A stretch of 64,000 bases of DNA from Methylopumilus universalis (GTDB lineage Bacteria > Pseudomonadota > Gammaproteobacteria > Burkholderiales > Methylophilaceae), in assembly GCF_006363895.1 (NCBI RefSeq), contig NZ_CP040953.1; one strand, 5' to 3'. The notes under the pieces were generated by a model, which saw only the letters and a list, made by a program, of their open reading frames with translations, did no database searches and was not told where the DNA came from. Position numbers and translations under genes: made by a program. Shown here piece by piece: positions 34,729-45,274 of this stretch. How positions within the stretch are numbered: the stretch's first letter is position 1; each line of letters opens with the position of its first letter.

Positions 34729-35250
34729 TTGAGTCTTAATCTTGAACAGAAAAAGGCAGTGGTTGCTGAAGTTAATAAGCAAATCGCAGGCGCTCAAGCA
34801 GTTGTTTTAGCAGAAAACCGAGGTATTGGTGTTTCTGAGATGACAGCGCTAAGAGTTCAAGCCAGAAAATCAGGAGTTTATCTTCGCGTCTTAAAGAACA
34901 CTTTAGTTCGAAGAGCCGTAGATGGAACTGCATTCTCTGACTTAGCTAATGAAATGGTAGGTCCAATAGTGTATGGCATCTCAACTGATCCAGTTGCAGT
35001 TGCTAAAGTGCTAAATGATTTTGCCAAGTCAAACGATAAGTTTGTTATTAAATCAGGAGCAATGCCGAATAAGGTAATGAGCGCTTCAAATATTGCGGCA
35101 TTAGCATCATTACCAAGTCGTGAAGAATTACTCGCAAAATTATTGGGAACAATGCAAGCACCAATTGCGAAGTTTGTTCGTACGCTTAATGAGGTACCAA
35201 CAAAATTTGTACGTGGCTTAGCGGCAGTTCGCGATCAAAAACCTGCGTAA
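34729..35250 (+). CDS. rplJ: 50S ribosomal protein L10
   Basis: Stalk scaffold that holds the L7/L12 dimers, and the translational repressor of its own operon in E. coli. It has 173 residues. MSLNLEQKKAVVAEVN and RVLKNTLVRRAV are family marks, and the C-terminal helix binds L7/L12. The start is TTG, preceded by a strong AAGGAG at 34717-34722. Confidence 0.96.
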   Translation: MSLNLEQKKAVVAEVNKQIAGAQAVVLAENRGIGVSEMTALRVQARKSGVYLRVLKNTLVRRAVDGTAFSDLANEMVGPIVYGISTDPVAVAKVLNDFAKSNDKFVIKSGAMPNKVMSASNIAALASLPSREELLAKLLGTMQAPIAKFVRTLNEVPTKFVRGLAAVRDQKPA

Positions 35251-35290
35251 CTTTAACGATTAATTTAAATTTTTTTATTAGGAGTATTAA

Positions 35291-35671
35291 ATGGCTATCT
35301 CTAAAGCTGAAATTTTAGATGCAGTAAGTGCAATGACAGTTCTTGACTTGTCAGAGCTTATTAAAGATATGGAAGAAAAATTTGGCGTTTCAGCTGCTGC
35401 TGCTGTTGCAGCTGCACCTGCTGCTGCTGCTGCTGCTGGCGGTGCTGCTGCTGCAGAACAAACTGAGTTTACTGTGATGTTAACTGCTTCAGGTGAGCAA
35501 AAAGTAAACGTTATTAAAGCTGTTCGTGAAATCACAGGTCTTGGCTTAAAAGAAGCTAAAGACTTAGTAGATGGCGCACCTAAGCCAATTAAAGAAGGTG
35601 TTGCAAAAGCTGCAGCTGAAGAAGCACTAGCTAAATTAAAAGAAGCTGGCGCTACAGCAGAGCTTAAGTAA
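35291..35671 (+). CDS. rplL: 50S ribosomal protein L7/L12
   Basis: Flexible stalk protein that recruits translation GTPases. The N-terminal dimer domain is joined by an Ala/Gly hinge (about residues 34-56) to the C-terminal domain EFTVMLTASGEQKVNVIKAVREITGLGLKEAKDLV (its GLGLKEAK helix is diagnostic). It has 126 residues. The hinge is encoded by repeated GCT/GCA codons, a possible slippage site. A GGAG ribosome-binding site precedes it. Confidence 0.97.
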   Translation: MAISKAEILDAVSAMTVLDLSELIKDMEEKFGVSAAAAVAAAPAAAAAAGGAAAAEQTEFTVMLTASGEQKVNVIKAVREITGLGLKEAKDLVDGAPKPIKEGVAKAAAEEALAKLKEAGATAELK

Positions 35672-35682
35672 TGCTAATTAGC

Positions 35683-35722
35683 ATGGCTGACAGCTTGCTG
35701 TCAGCCATTGCTTTTTTGTTTT
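35683..35722 (+). terminator. intrinsic terminator/attenuator between rplL and rpoB
   Basis: ATGGCTGACAG (35683-35693) pairs perfectly with CTGTCAGCCAT (35698-35708) around loop CTTG; a T-rich tract follows. E. coli has a partial terminator at the same place that lowers rpoBC output. About 96 bases then lead to rpoB without a clear promoter, so some readthrough is likely. Confidence 0.85.
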
Positions 35723-35818
35723 AAATAATTTTTAGATTAAAACTTATAAAAATTCATAAAACAATATTCTTCAATCTGAAAAGTTTATTGTTTTATGAAA
35801 ATTACACCAGGAGACGCA

Positions 35819-38800
35819 ATGAGCTATTCCTTTACTGAAAAAAAACGTATTAGAAAAAGTTTTGCTAAAAGAGAGCGTGTGCAAGATATACCATATTTGC
35901 TCACCATGCAGCTTGAGTCCTATGCAGCTTTTTTACAAAAGAATACGCATGCCGAACAGAGACTTAGCGAAGGCCTCCAGTCAACATTCAATTCAGTATT
36001 TCCTATCACAAGTCATTCCGGTAATGCCCGACTTGATTTTGTAACTTACAATTTAGGCGAGGAAGCGTTTGATGTTAAAGAATGTCAACAACGCGGCTTA
36101 ACATATGGTGTTCCATTAAGAGTCAAAGTTCGTTTAACTCTTATGGATAAAGAAGCATCAAAACCAACAGTTAAAGAAATAAAAGAGCAAGAAGTGTACA
36201 TGGGTGAAATTCCACTTATGACAGATAATGGCTCGTTCGTTATTAATGGTACCGAGAGAGTTATCGTATCTCAGCTTCATAGAAGTCCTGGCGTATTTTT
36301 TGAGCATGACCGAGGCAAAACGCACAGCTCTGGAAAGTTATTATTTTCAGCAAGAATTATTCCTTATCGTGGCTCTTGGTTAGATTTCGAATTTGATCCT
36401 AAGGATTATTTGTATTTCCGTGTGGATCGTCGCAGAAAAATGCCAGTCACAATTTTGTTAAAAGCGTTAGGTTATTCACCAGAACAAATTCTAGAAACAT
36501 ACTACGATTTTGATTCATTCCATGTGACTGCTAAATCAATTGATTTTGAATTAGTTCCTGATCGTCTAAGAGGTGAGATTGCTAAGTTTGATATCGCTGA
36601 CAAAAGAGGAAATGTGATTGTACAAAAAGACAAGCGCATTACTGTTAAACATATTCGCGAAATGGAAAAAGCAGGCGTAAACAAAATTACGGTAGATAAA
36701 GATTTCATTTTGGGCCGCAAACTTTCAAAAGCAATTGTAGATAAAAATACAGGCGAAGTTATTGCTAGCGCAAATGATGAAATCACAGAGTCAGTATTGG
36801 ATAAATTTATTGAAGTGGGTGTAGGACAAATTCATACACTCTATTCAAATGATTTAGATCATGGCGATTACATTTCTCAAACACTTACTTCAGATGAAGT
36901 TCCTGATCAATACAGTGCAAAAGTAGCTATTTATCGAATGATGAGACCTGGCGAGCCACCAACTGAAGATGCAGTTGAGGCTTTATTTAAAGGATTATTT
37001 TTCAATGAAGACCGATATGATTTATCTAATGTAGGTCGCATGAAATTTAATCGAAGAGCACATCCAAAAGCATATGAACAACATGCAAATTGGTTGCAAA
37101 GATTTTACAAACGCGTAGGCCCTCAAGGCGAAACTGGTGCAAATATTTTATCGAATGATGATATCTTAGCTGTAATTGGTGTTCTGATTGAATTACGAAA
37201 TGGTCGAGGTGAAATAGATGATATTGACCATCTTGGTAATCGAAGAATTCGTTCTGTTGGTGAGCTTGTTGAAAATCAATTTAGAACTGGTCTTGTTCGA
37301 GTGGAGCGCGCAGTTAAAGAAAGATTAAGCCAAGCTGAGGCAGACAATTTAATGCCACATGACTTAATCAATTCAAAACCTATCTCAAGTGCGATTAGAG
37401 AATTCTTTGGTTCCTCACAACTATCTCAATTTATGGATCAAACCAATCCATTATCTGAGATTACGCACAAGCGAAGAGTTTCAGCCCTTGGCCCTGGAGG
37501 CTTGACAAGAGAGCGTGCTGGCTTCGAGGTACGTGACGTTCATTCGACGCATTATGGCCGCGTATGTCCAATTGAAACTCCAGAAGGACCAAACATTGGC
37601 CTCATTAATTCACTTGCACTTTATGCAAGAACGAATCAATACGGCTTCTTAGAAACACCTTATAGACGAGTTGAAAATGGTAAAGTCACTGCAAAGATAG
37701 ATTATCTTTCTGCGATTGAAGAAAGTGAATTTGTTATAGCCCAGGCAAACACTGAGCTTGATAATAAAGGACACTTTCAAGACGATTTAATTTCATGTCG
37801 TCATCGTAACGAATTTACGATGTCCTCAGTAGATCCTATTCAATATATGGACGTAGCACCTGGCCAAATCGTTTCTGTGGCAGCCGCATTAATTCCATTT
37901 CTAGAACACGACGATGCAAATCGTGCGCTTATGGGTGCAAACATGCAGCGTCAAGCTGTGCCATGCTTGAGAGCAGAGAAAGCAGTTGTAGGGACAGGTA
38001 TTGAAAGAACAGTAGCAACTGATTCTGGCACAACAGTTCAAGCTAAGCGCGGGGGTGTTGTTGATTATGTCGATTCAAGACGTGTTGTGATTCGCGTGAA
38101 CGACGATGAGGCTGCTGACGGAGAAGTTGGCGTTGATATTTATAATCTAACTAAATACACAAGATCTAATCAAAATACCAATATCAATCAAAGGCCGCTT
38201 GTAAGAATTGGCAACAAAATTGCAAGAGGTGATGTGATTGCTGACGGCGCATCAACAGATGTGGGCGAATTAGCACTTGGTCAAAATATGCTTGTTGGAT
38301 TTATGCCTTGGAATGGTTACAACTTCGAGGATTCGATTTTAATTTCAGAGCGTGTAGTAGCTGAAGATCGATATACATCAATTCATATCGAAGAATTATC
38401 TGTTGTATCTAGAGATACAAAATTAGGCCCGGAAGAAATTACACGTGACATTTCAAATCTTTCAGAAAGAATGCTTGGAAGACTAGATGAGTCAGGCATT
38501 ATTTATATTGGCGCTGAAGTTGAATCAGGCGATGTGCTTGTAGGTAAAGTTACACCAAAAGGCGAGACACAACTTACACCTGAAGAAAAACTCTTAAGAG
38601 CAATTTTTGGTGAAAAGGCTTCTGATGTAAAAGATACAAGTTTAAGAGTGCCGTCAGGCATGTCTGGAACAATTATTGATGTTCAAGTATTTACTAGAGA
38701 GGGCATTGATAGAGATTCAAGAGCTGAACAAATTATTGATGACCAATTAAAACACTTCAAACAAGATCTAGCTGATCAATTAAGAATCGTTGAAGATGAT

Positions 38801-39988
38801 ACTTTTGGAAGAATCGAAAGATTACTTACAAACAAAGTCGCAACTGGCGGCCCAAAAGGGTTGAAAAAAGGCGAAAAAATCTCTAAAGATTTTCTAGCTT
38901 CAATTAATAGGTACGATTGGTTTGATATTCGCCTAGGTAACGATGATGCTTCAAAACAATTAGAAAGTTTGAAAGATAATTTAGCAACTGCTAAAGAACA
39001 ATTCGACAAACGTTTTGAAGAGAAAAAACGAAAATTAACACAAGGCGATGAGCTCCCTCCGGGCGTTCAAAAAATGGTTAAGGTTTACTTGGCCGTGAAA
39101 CGCAGAATTCAGCCTGGCGATAAAATGGCTGGACGTCACGGTAACAAAGGTGTTGTTTCAAAAATTGCTCCTGTAGAAGATATGCCGCACATGGCTGATG
39201 GCACACCTTTAGATATTGTATTAAATCCATTAGGCGTTCCTTCTCGAATGAATATCGGCCAAATTTTAGAAACTCATCTTGGATGGGCAGCTAAAGGCTT
39301 AGGTCTTCGTATCGGAGAAATGCTAAAAGAAGAAGTAAAAATTACTGAAGTTCGTAAATTTTTAGATCAAATATACAACGATGCGTCAGGTAAAAAAGAA
39401 GACATTAAGTCATTAAACGATGATGAGGTTGTAGAGCTTGCTGAGCATTTGAAAAATGGCGTTCCATTTGCCACATCAGTGTTCGATGGCGCATCTGAGT
39501 CGGACATTCAATATATGTTAGATCTTGCTTACCCAGATAACGATCCAAAAACAAAACTGTTGCAATTCTCAGCAAATAAAACGCAAGTTAAATTGTTTGA
39601 TGGCCGCACAGGTGAGGCGTTTGAAAGACCGGTCACAGTAGGTTACATGCACGTACTTAAATTACATCATTTGGTTGATGACAAAATGCATGCACGTTCA
39701 ACAGGACCTTATTCTCTAGTAACGCAACAGCCACTTGGCGGTAAAGCACAATTTGGCGGACAACGTTTTGGTGAGATGGAAGTTTGGGCGCTAGAAGCAT
39801 ACGGCGCTGCTTATACCTTACAAGAAATGTTGACTGTTAAATCAGACGATGTTGCTGGTAGAACTAAAGTATACGAAAACATAGTGAAGGGTGAGCATAA
39901 GATTGATGCAGGCATGCCTGAATCATTCAACGTGTTGGTTAAAGAAATTCGTTCACTAGCTATTGATATTGACCTCGATAGAAACTAA
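35819..39988 (+). CDS. rpoB: DNA-directed RNA polymerase subunit beta
   Basis: Large catalytic subunit of RNA polymerase. The start MSYSFTEKKRIRKSF at 35819 follows an AGGAG; an ATG at 35795 upstream in frame is not conserved and precedes that site. It has 1389 residues. The rifampicin region reads SSQLSQFMDQTNPLSEITHKRR then VSALGPGG; its Asp, His and Ser positions are wild type, so sensitivity is expected. The C-terminal GGKAQFGGQRFGEMEVWALEAYGA clamp region is intact. It is 11 bases before rpoC. Confidence 0.98.
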   Translation: MSYSFTEKKRIRKSFAKRERVQDIPYLLTMQLESYAAFLQKNTHAEQRLSEGLQSTFNSVFPITSHSGNARLDFVTYNLGEEAFDVKECQQRGLTYGVPLRVKVRLTLMDKEASKPTVKEIKEQEVYMGEIPLMTDNGSFVINGTERVIVSQLHRSPGVFFEHDRGKTHSSGKLLFSARIIPYRGSWLDFEFDPKDYLYFRVDRRRKMPVTILLKALGYSPEQILETYYDFDSFHVTAKSIDFELVPDRLRGEIAKFDIADKRGNVIVQKDKRITVKHIREMEKAGVNKITVDKDFILGRKLSKAIVDKNTGEVIASANDEITESVLDKFIEVGVGQIHTLYSNDLDHGDYISQTLTSDEVPDQYSAKVAIYRMMRPGEPPTEDAVEALFKGLFFNEDRYDLSNVGRMKFNRRAHPKAYEQHANWLQRFYKRVGPQGETGANILSNDDILAVIGVLIELRNGRGEIDDIDHLGNRRIRSVGELVENQFRTGLVRVERAVKERLSQAEADNLMPHDLINSKPISSAIREFFGSSQLSQFMDQTNPLSEITHKRRVSALGPGGLTRERAGFEVRDVHSTHYGRVCPIETPEGPNIGLINSLALYARTNQYGFLETPYRRVENGKVTAKIDYLSAIEESEFVIAQANTELDNKGHFQDDLISCRHRNEFTMSSVDPIQYMDVAPGQIVSVAAALIPFLEHDDANRALMGANMQRQAVPCLRAEKAVVGTGIERTVATDSGTTVQAKRGGVVDYVDSRRVVIRVNDDEAADGEVGVDIYNLTKYTRSNQNTNINQRPLVRIGNKIARGDVIADGASTDVGELALGQNMLVGFMPWNGYNFEDSILISERVVAEDRYTSIHIEELSVVSRDTKLGPEEITRDISNLSERMLGRLDESGIIYIGAEVESGDVLVGKVTPKGETQLTPEEKLLRAIFGEKASDVKDTSLRVPSGMSGTIIDVQVFTREGIDRDSRAEQIIDDQLKHFKQDLADQLRIVEDDTFGRIERLLTNKVATGGPKGLKKGEKISKDFLASINRYDWFDIRLGNDDASKQLESLKDNLATAKEQFDKRFEEKKRKLTQGDELPPGVQKMVKVYLAVKRRIQPGDKMAGRHGNKGVVSKIAPVEDMPHMADGTPLDIVLNPLGVPSRMNIGQILETHLGWAAKGLGLRIGEMLKEEVKITEVRKFLDQIYNDASGKKEDIKSLNDDEVVELAEHLKNGVPFATSVFDGASESDIQYMLDLAYPDNDPKTKLLQFSANKTQVKLFDGRTGEAFERPVTVGYMHVLKLHHLVDDKMHARSTGPYSLVTQQPLGGKAQFGGQRFGEMEVWALEAYGAAYTLQEMLTVKSDDVAGRTKVYENIVKGEHKIDAGMPESFNVLVKEIRSLAIDIDLDRN

Positions 39989-39999
39989 GGAGATCACAG

Positions 40000-42900
40000 A
40001 TGAAAGCTTTATTAGACCTATTTAAACAGGTTACACAAGAAGAAGAGTTTGATGCAATTAAGATTGCATTAGCATCTCCAGAAAAAATTCGTTCATGGTC
40101 TTATGGTGAAGTTAAAAAGCCAGAAACGATCAATTACAGAACATTTAAACCTGAAAGAGATGGTTTATTTTGCGCAAAAATATTTGGACCTATTAAAGAT
40201 TACGAATGTCTTTGCGGTAAATATAAACGACTTAAACACCGAGGTGTCATTTGTGAAAAATGTGGTGTTGAAGTTACCTTATCAAAAGTGCGTCGTGAGC
40301 GCATGGGTCATATTGATTTAGCAAGTCCAGTTGCACATATTTGGTTCTTAAAGAGCTTGCCAAGTCGTTTAGGTATGGTGCTTGATATTGCTTTGAGAGA
40401 TATTGAACGCGTTCTTTATTTTGAAGCATTTATTGTTGTTGATCCTGGCATGACTCCTTTAACAAGAGGACAACTTCTTACTGAAGATGACTATCTTGCA
40501 AAAATAGAAGAGTTTGGCGATGAATTTACCGCAGTGATGGGCGCTGAAGCAATTAAAGAATTGCTTAAGTCACTCGATATTAATAGTGAAATTGAAAAAT
40601 TAAGAACTGAATTAGCTGAGACAGGCTCAGAAGCAAAAATTAAAAAAATTGCTAAGCGTTTAAAAGTGCTTGAAGCATTCCAGAAGTCAGGCATTAAACC
40701 TGAATGGATGATTCTAGAAATTCTTCCTGTGCTCCCCCCTGAGTTAAGACCTTTAGTACCTCTTGATGGCGGAAGATTTGCCACATCAGACTTGAATGAT
40801 TTGTATCGCCGAGTGATTAACAGAAATAATCGTTTAAGAAGATTATTAGATCTTAAGGCGCCAGAAATTATTGTTAGAAATGAAAAGCGTATGTTACAAG
40901 AAGCAGTTGATTCACTTCTTGATAATGGAAGACGTGGCAAGGTTATGACAGGTGCTAACAAGAGACCATTAAAATCTCTTGCCGATATGATTAAAGGTAA
41001 GGGTGGCCGATTTAGACAAAATCTTTTAGGTAAGCGTGTTGATTATTCAGGACGTTCAGTGATTGTTGTTGGACCACAATTAAAACTTCACCAATGTGGT
41101 TTGCCGAAGAAAATGGCACTTGAGTTATTTAAACCATTTATTTTTCATAAATTAGAAGTGCTTGGCCTTTCTACAACTATTAAAGCTGCAAAGAAAAAAG
41201 TAGAAGAAGAAGGACCGGAAGTATGGGATATTTTAGAGGACGTAATTAGAGAGCATCCTGTTCTATTAAACAGAGCCCCAACATTACATCGTTTAGGTAT
41301 TCAAGCATTTGAGCCTATATTAATTGAAGGCAAAGCAATTCAATTGCATCCCTTAGTTTGTGCTGCATTTAACGCCGACTTCGACGGTGACCAAATGGCA
41401 GTGCATGTGCCTTTATCTCTTGAGGCTCAAATGGAAGCAAGAACTTTAATGCTTGCGTCTAATAACGTTTTATCTCCAGCCAATGGCGAACCAATTATTG
41501 TTCCATCACAAGATATCGTGCTTGGTCTTTATTACATGACGAGAGACAAAATCGCTGCACGCGGTGAAGGTATGAAATTTAGTGATGTAGCAGAAGTTCA
41601 TCGTGCTTTTGATAGCGGGCTGGTTGATCTTCATGCGCGCGTGACAGTTCGCATTAAAGAAACTGAATTAGGTCTAGACGGCACAACAACTGACAAAATA
41701 AATCGATATGAGACTACGGTTGGAAGAGCAATACTTTCTGAAATTCTTCCAGCAGGACTTTCTTTTGATTTAATTAATAAAGCATTAAAGAAAAAAGAAA
41801 TTTCAAAATTAATTAATGCAGGTTTTAGACGTGTCGGCATCAGAGAGACAGTAATTCTCGCAGACAAACTAATGTACATGGGTTATACCTATGCCACAAA
41901 AGCAGGTATCTCAATCAGCATTCATGACATGCTTGTTCCTCCAGAAAAAGAGCAGCTCATTGAAGCTGCTGAAGCTGAAGTTAAGGAAATTGAAAATCAA
42001 TACATCTCAGGCTTGGTTACCCAAGGTGAAAGATATAACAAAGTAGTTGATATATGGGGCCGTGCAGGTGACAAAGTTGCTGACGCAATGATGAAGCGTC
42101 TTAAGGAAGAGCCTGTTAAAAATGATGCTGGTGAAAATGTAAAAGGCAAAGATGGTAAAGATCTTTATCAAGAATCATTCAATGCAATTTATATGATGGC
42201 TGATTCGGGCGCTCGAGGATCTGCAGCTCAAGTAAGACAGCTTGCAGGTATGCGAGGTTTGATGGCAAGGCCTGATGGCTCAATTATTGAGACACCAATT
42301 ACTGCTAATTTCCGAGATGGCTTAAATGTTCTTCAATATTTTATTTCGACGCACGGTGCACGAAAAGGTCTTGCAGATACAGCATTGAAAACAGCTAACT
42401 CAGGCTATTTAACTAGACGTTTAGTTGATGTAACTCAAGATCTTGTTGTAACACAGCACGATTGCGGCACAGAAGACGGTTTAGTTACGAAAGCGCTTAT
42501 CAAAGGTGGTGAAGTTGTTGAGCCATTAAGTGATCGTATTTTGGGTCGTGTAAATGCCCTCGATATTTACCATCCAGAAACTCAAGAAGTGATTTATTCA
42601 AAAGGTACGCTCCTTGAAGAAGATCATGTTGAGAAAATTGATGCACTTGGTATTGATGAAGTGAAAGTGAGAACTGCACTTACATGCGAAACAAGACATG
42701 GTATTTGTTCTCAATGTTATGGTCGTGATTTAGGTCGCGGTAAATTGATTAGTCAAGGTGAGTCTATCGGTGTTATTGCAGCGCAATCTATCGGTGAACC
42801 TGGCACACAATTAACAATGAGAACCTTCCATATTGGTGGCGCAGTTTCTAGAGCAGCATCAGTAAGCCAAGTTGAAAGTAAATCAAATGGCGTAATTCAA

Positions 42901-44247
42901 TTTACATCCACAATGCGTTACGTTACCAATGCTCGAAATGAGCAGGTTGTTATTTCACGTAATGGTGAGTTGATTATTCAAGATGAAAGTGGTCGCGAAA
43001 GAGAACGTCATAAAGTTCCTTATGGTGCAAACCTAGTTGTACAAGATGGCAAACCTATTAAAGCAGGTGGCGTTCTTGCAACATGGGATCCTCATACACG
43101 TCCAATTATTTCTGAGTATGCTGGACAGGTTAAATTTGAAAACGTTGAAGAAGGTATTACAGTTGCAAAACAAATTGATGATGTCACAGGCTTATCATCA
43201 TTAGTTGTGATTGATCCTAAGCAACGTGCAGGTCAGTCAAAAGGCTTAAGACCTCAAATCAAAATCTTAGACACATCTGGCAATGAAGTTAAATTAGCGG
43301 GTAGCGATATATCTGTTAACGTAACTTTCCAGCTCGGTTACATCATTACTGTAAAAGATTCTCAAGAAGTAAAAGTGGGCGATGTGATTGCTCGTATTCC
43401 ACAAGAATCTTCTAAGACGCGAGATATCACCGGTGGTCTTCCAAGAGTTGCTGAATTATTTGAAGCAAGATCTCCAAAAGACGCAGGTATGTTAGCTGAA
43501 AGTACAGGTACAGTTTCATTTGGTAAAGACACCAAAGGTAAACAAAGACTTGTGATTACAGATCTTGAAGGTGTTTCAAAAGAGTTTTTAATTCCTAAAG
43601 ACAAACATGTGACAGCGCATGATGGTCAAGTTGTCACTAAAGGTGAAACTATTGTGGACGGACCAGCGGATCCGCAAGATATTCTTCGCCTTCAAGGTAG
43701 GGAAGCTTTAGCAAGATATATTATCGATGAAGTTCAAGATGTTTATAGATTGCAAGGTGTAAAAATTAATGACAAACACATTGAAGTTATTGTTAGACAA
43801 ATGTTAAGACGTGTTCGTGTCACTGATGCAGGAGACACTTCATTTATTCAAGGTGAACAAGTCGAAAGAGCTGAATTGTTAACTGAAAATGAATCGATAA
43901 TGTCACAAGACAAAAAACCTGCTGAGTATGAATATGTGCTTTTAGGTATTACTAAAGCATCGTTATCTACAGACTCATTTATTTCAGCGGCTTCGTTCCA
44001 AGAAACAACTCGTGTTCTCACTGAAGCAGCAATTTTAGGCAAGCGTGATGAATTAAGAGGACTTAAAGAGAATGTAATCGTTGGTCGTTTAATCCCTGCA
44101 GGTACAGGTTTGGCTTATCATGAATCAAGAAAAGCTGCAGCTGCTGGGGAAAGTATGGACCCTGTTGAGGTACCTCTCGATCAGATCGATACTCCAATGG
44201 AAGTGGCACAGGAAACTAGCCCTGAAATTGAAGCGCCGACTGAATGA
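40000..44247 (+). CDS. rpoC: DNA-directed RNA polymerase subunit beta'
   Basis: Second large polymerase subunit, with the magnesium-binding active site NADFDGDQMAVH. The N-terminal zinc motif CLCGKY...CEKCGVE and the second one CETRHGICSQCYG are complete. The trigger-loop and bridge-helix region (SIGEPGTQLTMRTFH) is intact. It has 1415 residues, ending in a short acidic tail (ETSPEIEAPTE). A GGAGATC ribosome-binding site precedes the ATG. The str promoter starts four bases after its stop. Confidence 0.98.
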   Translation: MKALLDLFKQVTQEEEFDAIKIALASPEKIRSWSYGEVKKPETINYRTFKPERDGLFCAKIFGPIKDYECLCGKYKRLKHRGVICEKCGVEVTLSKVRRERMGHIDLASPVAHIWFLKSLPSRLGMVLDIALRDIERVLYFEAFIVVDPGMTPLTRGQLLTEDDYLAKIEEFGDEFTAVMGAEAIKELLKSLDINSEIEKLRTELAETGSEAKIKKIAKRLKVLEAFQKSGIKPEWMILEILPVLPPELRPLVPLDGGRFATSDLNDLYRRVINRNNRLRRLLDLKAPEIIVRNEKRMLQEAVDSLLDNGRRGKVMTGANKRPLKSLADMIKGKGGRFRQNLLGKRVDYSGRSVIVVGPQLKLHQCGLPKKMALELFKPFIFHKLEVLGLSTTIKAAKKKVEEEGPEVWDILEDVIREHPVLLNRAPTLHRLGIQAFEPILIEGKAIQLHPLVCAAFNADFDGDQMAVHVPLSLEAQMEARTLMLASNNVLSPANGEPIIVPSQDIVLGLYYMTRDKIAARGEGMKFSDVAEVHRAFDSGLVDLHARVTVRIKETELGLDGTTTDKINRYETTVGRAILSEILPAGLSFDLINKALKKKEISKLINAGFRRVGIRETVILADKLMYMGYTYATKAGISISIHDMLVPPEKEQLIEAAEAEVKEIENQYISGLVTQGERYNKVVDIWGRAGDKVADAMMKRLKEEPVKNDAGENVKGKDGKDLYQESFNAIYMMADSGARGSAAQVRQLAGMRGLMARPDGSIIETPITANFRDGLNVLQYFISTHGARKGLADTALKTANSGYLTRRLVDVTQDLVVTQHDCGTEDGLVTKALIKGGEVVEPLSDRILGRVNALDIYHPETQEVIYSKGTLLEEDHVEKIDALGIDEVKVRTALTCETRHGICSQCYGRDLGRGKLISQGESIGVIAAQSIGEPGTQLTMRTFHIGGAVSRAASVSQVESKSNGVIQFTSTMRYVTNARNEQVVISRNGELIIQDESGRERERHKVPYGANLVVQDGKPIKAGGVLATWDPHTRPIISEYAGQVKFENVEEGITVAKQIDDVTGLSSLVVIDPKQRAGQSKGLRPQIKILDTSGNEVKLAGSDISVNVTFQLGYIITVKDSQEVKVGDVIARIPQESSKTRDITGGLPRVAELFEARSPKDAGMLAESTGTVSFGKDTKGKQRLVITDLEGVSKEFLIPKDKHVTAHDGQVVTKGETIVDGPADPQDILRLQGREALARYIIDEVQDVYRLQGVKINDKHIEVIVRQMLRRVRVTDAGDTSFIQGEQVERAELLTENESIMSQDKKPAEYEYVLLGITKASLSTDSFISAASFQETTRVLTEAAILGKRDELRGLKENVIVGRLIPAGTGLAYHESRKAAAAGESMDPVEVPLDQIDTPMEVAQETSPEIEAPTE

Positions 44248-44251
44248 TAGG

Positions 44252-44280
44252 TTGACATTATGCAGGAACCAAAATACAAT
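44252..44280 (+). promoter_or_regulatory. str operon promoter
   Basis: TTGACA (44252-44257) and TACAAT (44275-44280) are 17 bases apart, immediately after rpoC. The start point would be near 44287, leaving a leader of about 80 bases before rpsL. The -35 box is perfect and the -10 box matches five of six. Confidence 0.8.
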
Positions 44281-44366
44281 TTGCGGCTTTTTGGGATCTT
44301 CGCGTTTAGCGGGGACTCTAATAAAGTCATCATCAATAGTAATTTAGAAATTTAAGGATTTAGGCG

Positions 44367-44741
44367 ATGCCAACAATTAATCAGTTAATTCGTAAACCAC
44401 GAAAAAAAGTTGAAAGTAAGAGCAAGGTTCCAGCTCTTGAAGCTTCACCTCAAAAAAGAGGTGTGTGTACGCGTGTTTACACAACAACTCCAAAAAAACC
44501 AAACTCTGCTTTGCGTAAAGTGGCTAAAGTTCGTTTGACGAATGGTTACGAAGTGATTAGTTATATCGGCGGAGAAGGCCATAATTTACAAGAACACTCT
44601 GTTGTTTTATTAAGAGGCGGTCGTGTAAAAGACTTACCAGGCGTTCGTTACCACATGGTTCGAGGAAGTCTGGATACAGCCGGTGTTAAAGATCGTAAAC
44701 AGTCTCGATCTAAATACGGCGCTAAGCGACCTAAAGAATAA
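44367..44741 (+). CDS. rpsL: 30S ribosomal protein S12
   Basis: Decoding-centre protein of the small subunit. It has 124 residues. TTPKKPNSALRKVAKVRL (with the lysine whose mutation gives streptomycin resistance) and GGRVKDLPGVRYHMVRG are unchanged, so the gene appears streptomycin-sensitive; the aspartate that is methylthiolated by RimO is in VKDLPG. First gene of the str operon. Confidence 0.98.
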   Translation: MPTINQLIRKPRKKVESKSKVPALEASPQKRGVCTRVYTTTPKKPNSALRKVAKVRLTNGYEVISYIGGEGHNLQEHSVVLLRGGRVKDLPGVRYHMVRGSLDTAGVKDRKQSRSKYGAKRPKE

Positions 44742-44775
44742 GTTTTTTAGAATACTAAATTAAGGTAAACATATT

Positions 44776-45246
44776 ATGCCAAGACGTAGAGAAGTTCCCA
44801 AAAGAATCATCCTTCAAGATCCAAAATTCGGAAGCCAAGAGGTTTCTAAATTTGTGAATGTATTAATGACGAGCGGAAAAAAATCCGTTGCCGAAAGATT
44901 AATTTACGGCGCATTCGATCAAATTAAAACGAAAAGCGGAAAAGACCCTATTGAAGTATTCTCTCTCGCATTAACAAATTTAAGACCAGTTGTTGAAGTA
45001 AAAAGTCGACGTGTAGGTGGCGCTAACTATCAAGTACCTGTCGAAGTAAGACCTTCAAGACGTGTGGCTCTAGCTATGAGATGGCTAAGAGATGCAGCAC
45101 GTAAAAGAGGTGAAAAATCAATGGATTTACGTTTAGCAGCAGAAATTGTAGAAGCTTCTGAAAATAAAGGCGCCGCAATGAAAAAACGTGAAGAAGTTCA
45201 CAGAATGGCAGAAGCTAATAAAGCGTTCTCACATTTCCGTTTCTAA
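44776..45246 (+). CDS. rpsG: 30S ribosomal protein S7
   Basis: Primary binding protein of the 30S head and translational regulator of the str operon in E. coli. It has 156 residues. PRRREVPKR at the N-terminus, GGANYQVPVEVRPSRR and MAEANKAFSHFRF at the end are typical. It starts with ATG and is followed by 28 bases and fusA. Confidence 0.98.
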   Translation: MPRRREVPKRIILQDPKFGSQEVSKFVNVLMTSGKKSVAERLIYGAFDQIKTKSGKDPIEVFSLALTNLRPVVEVKSRRVGGANYQVPVEVRPSRRVALAMRWLRDAARKRGEKSMDLRLAAEIVEASENKGAAMKKREEVHRMAEANKAFSHFRF

Positions 45247-45274
45247 ACTTAATTAATTAAAAGGTAATTCTAAA

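Noticed and set aside
37400..37500. Rifampicin-resistance change in rpoB
   Set aside because: The key Asp, His and Ser positions of the cluster are those of sensitive strains.
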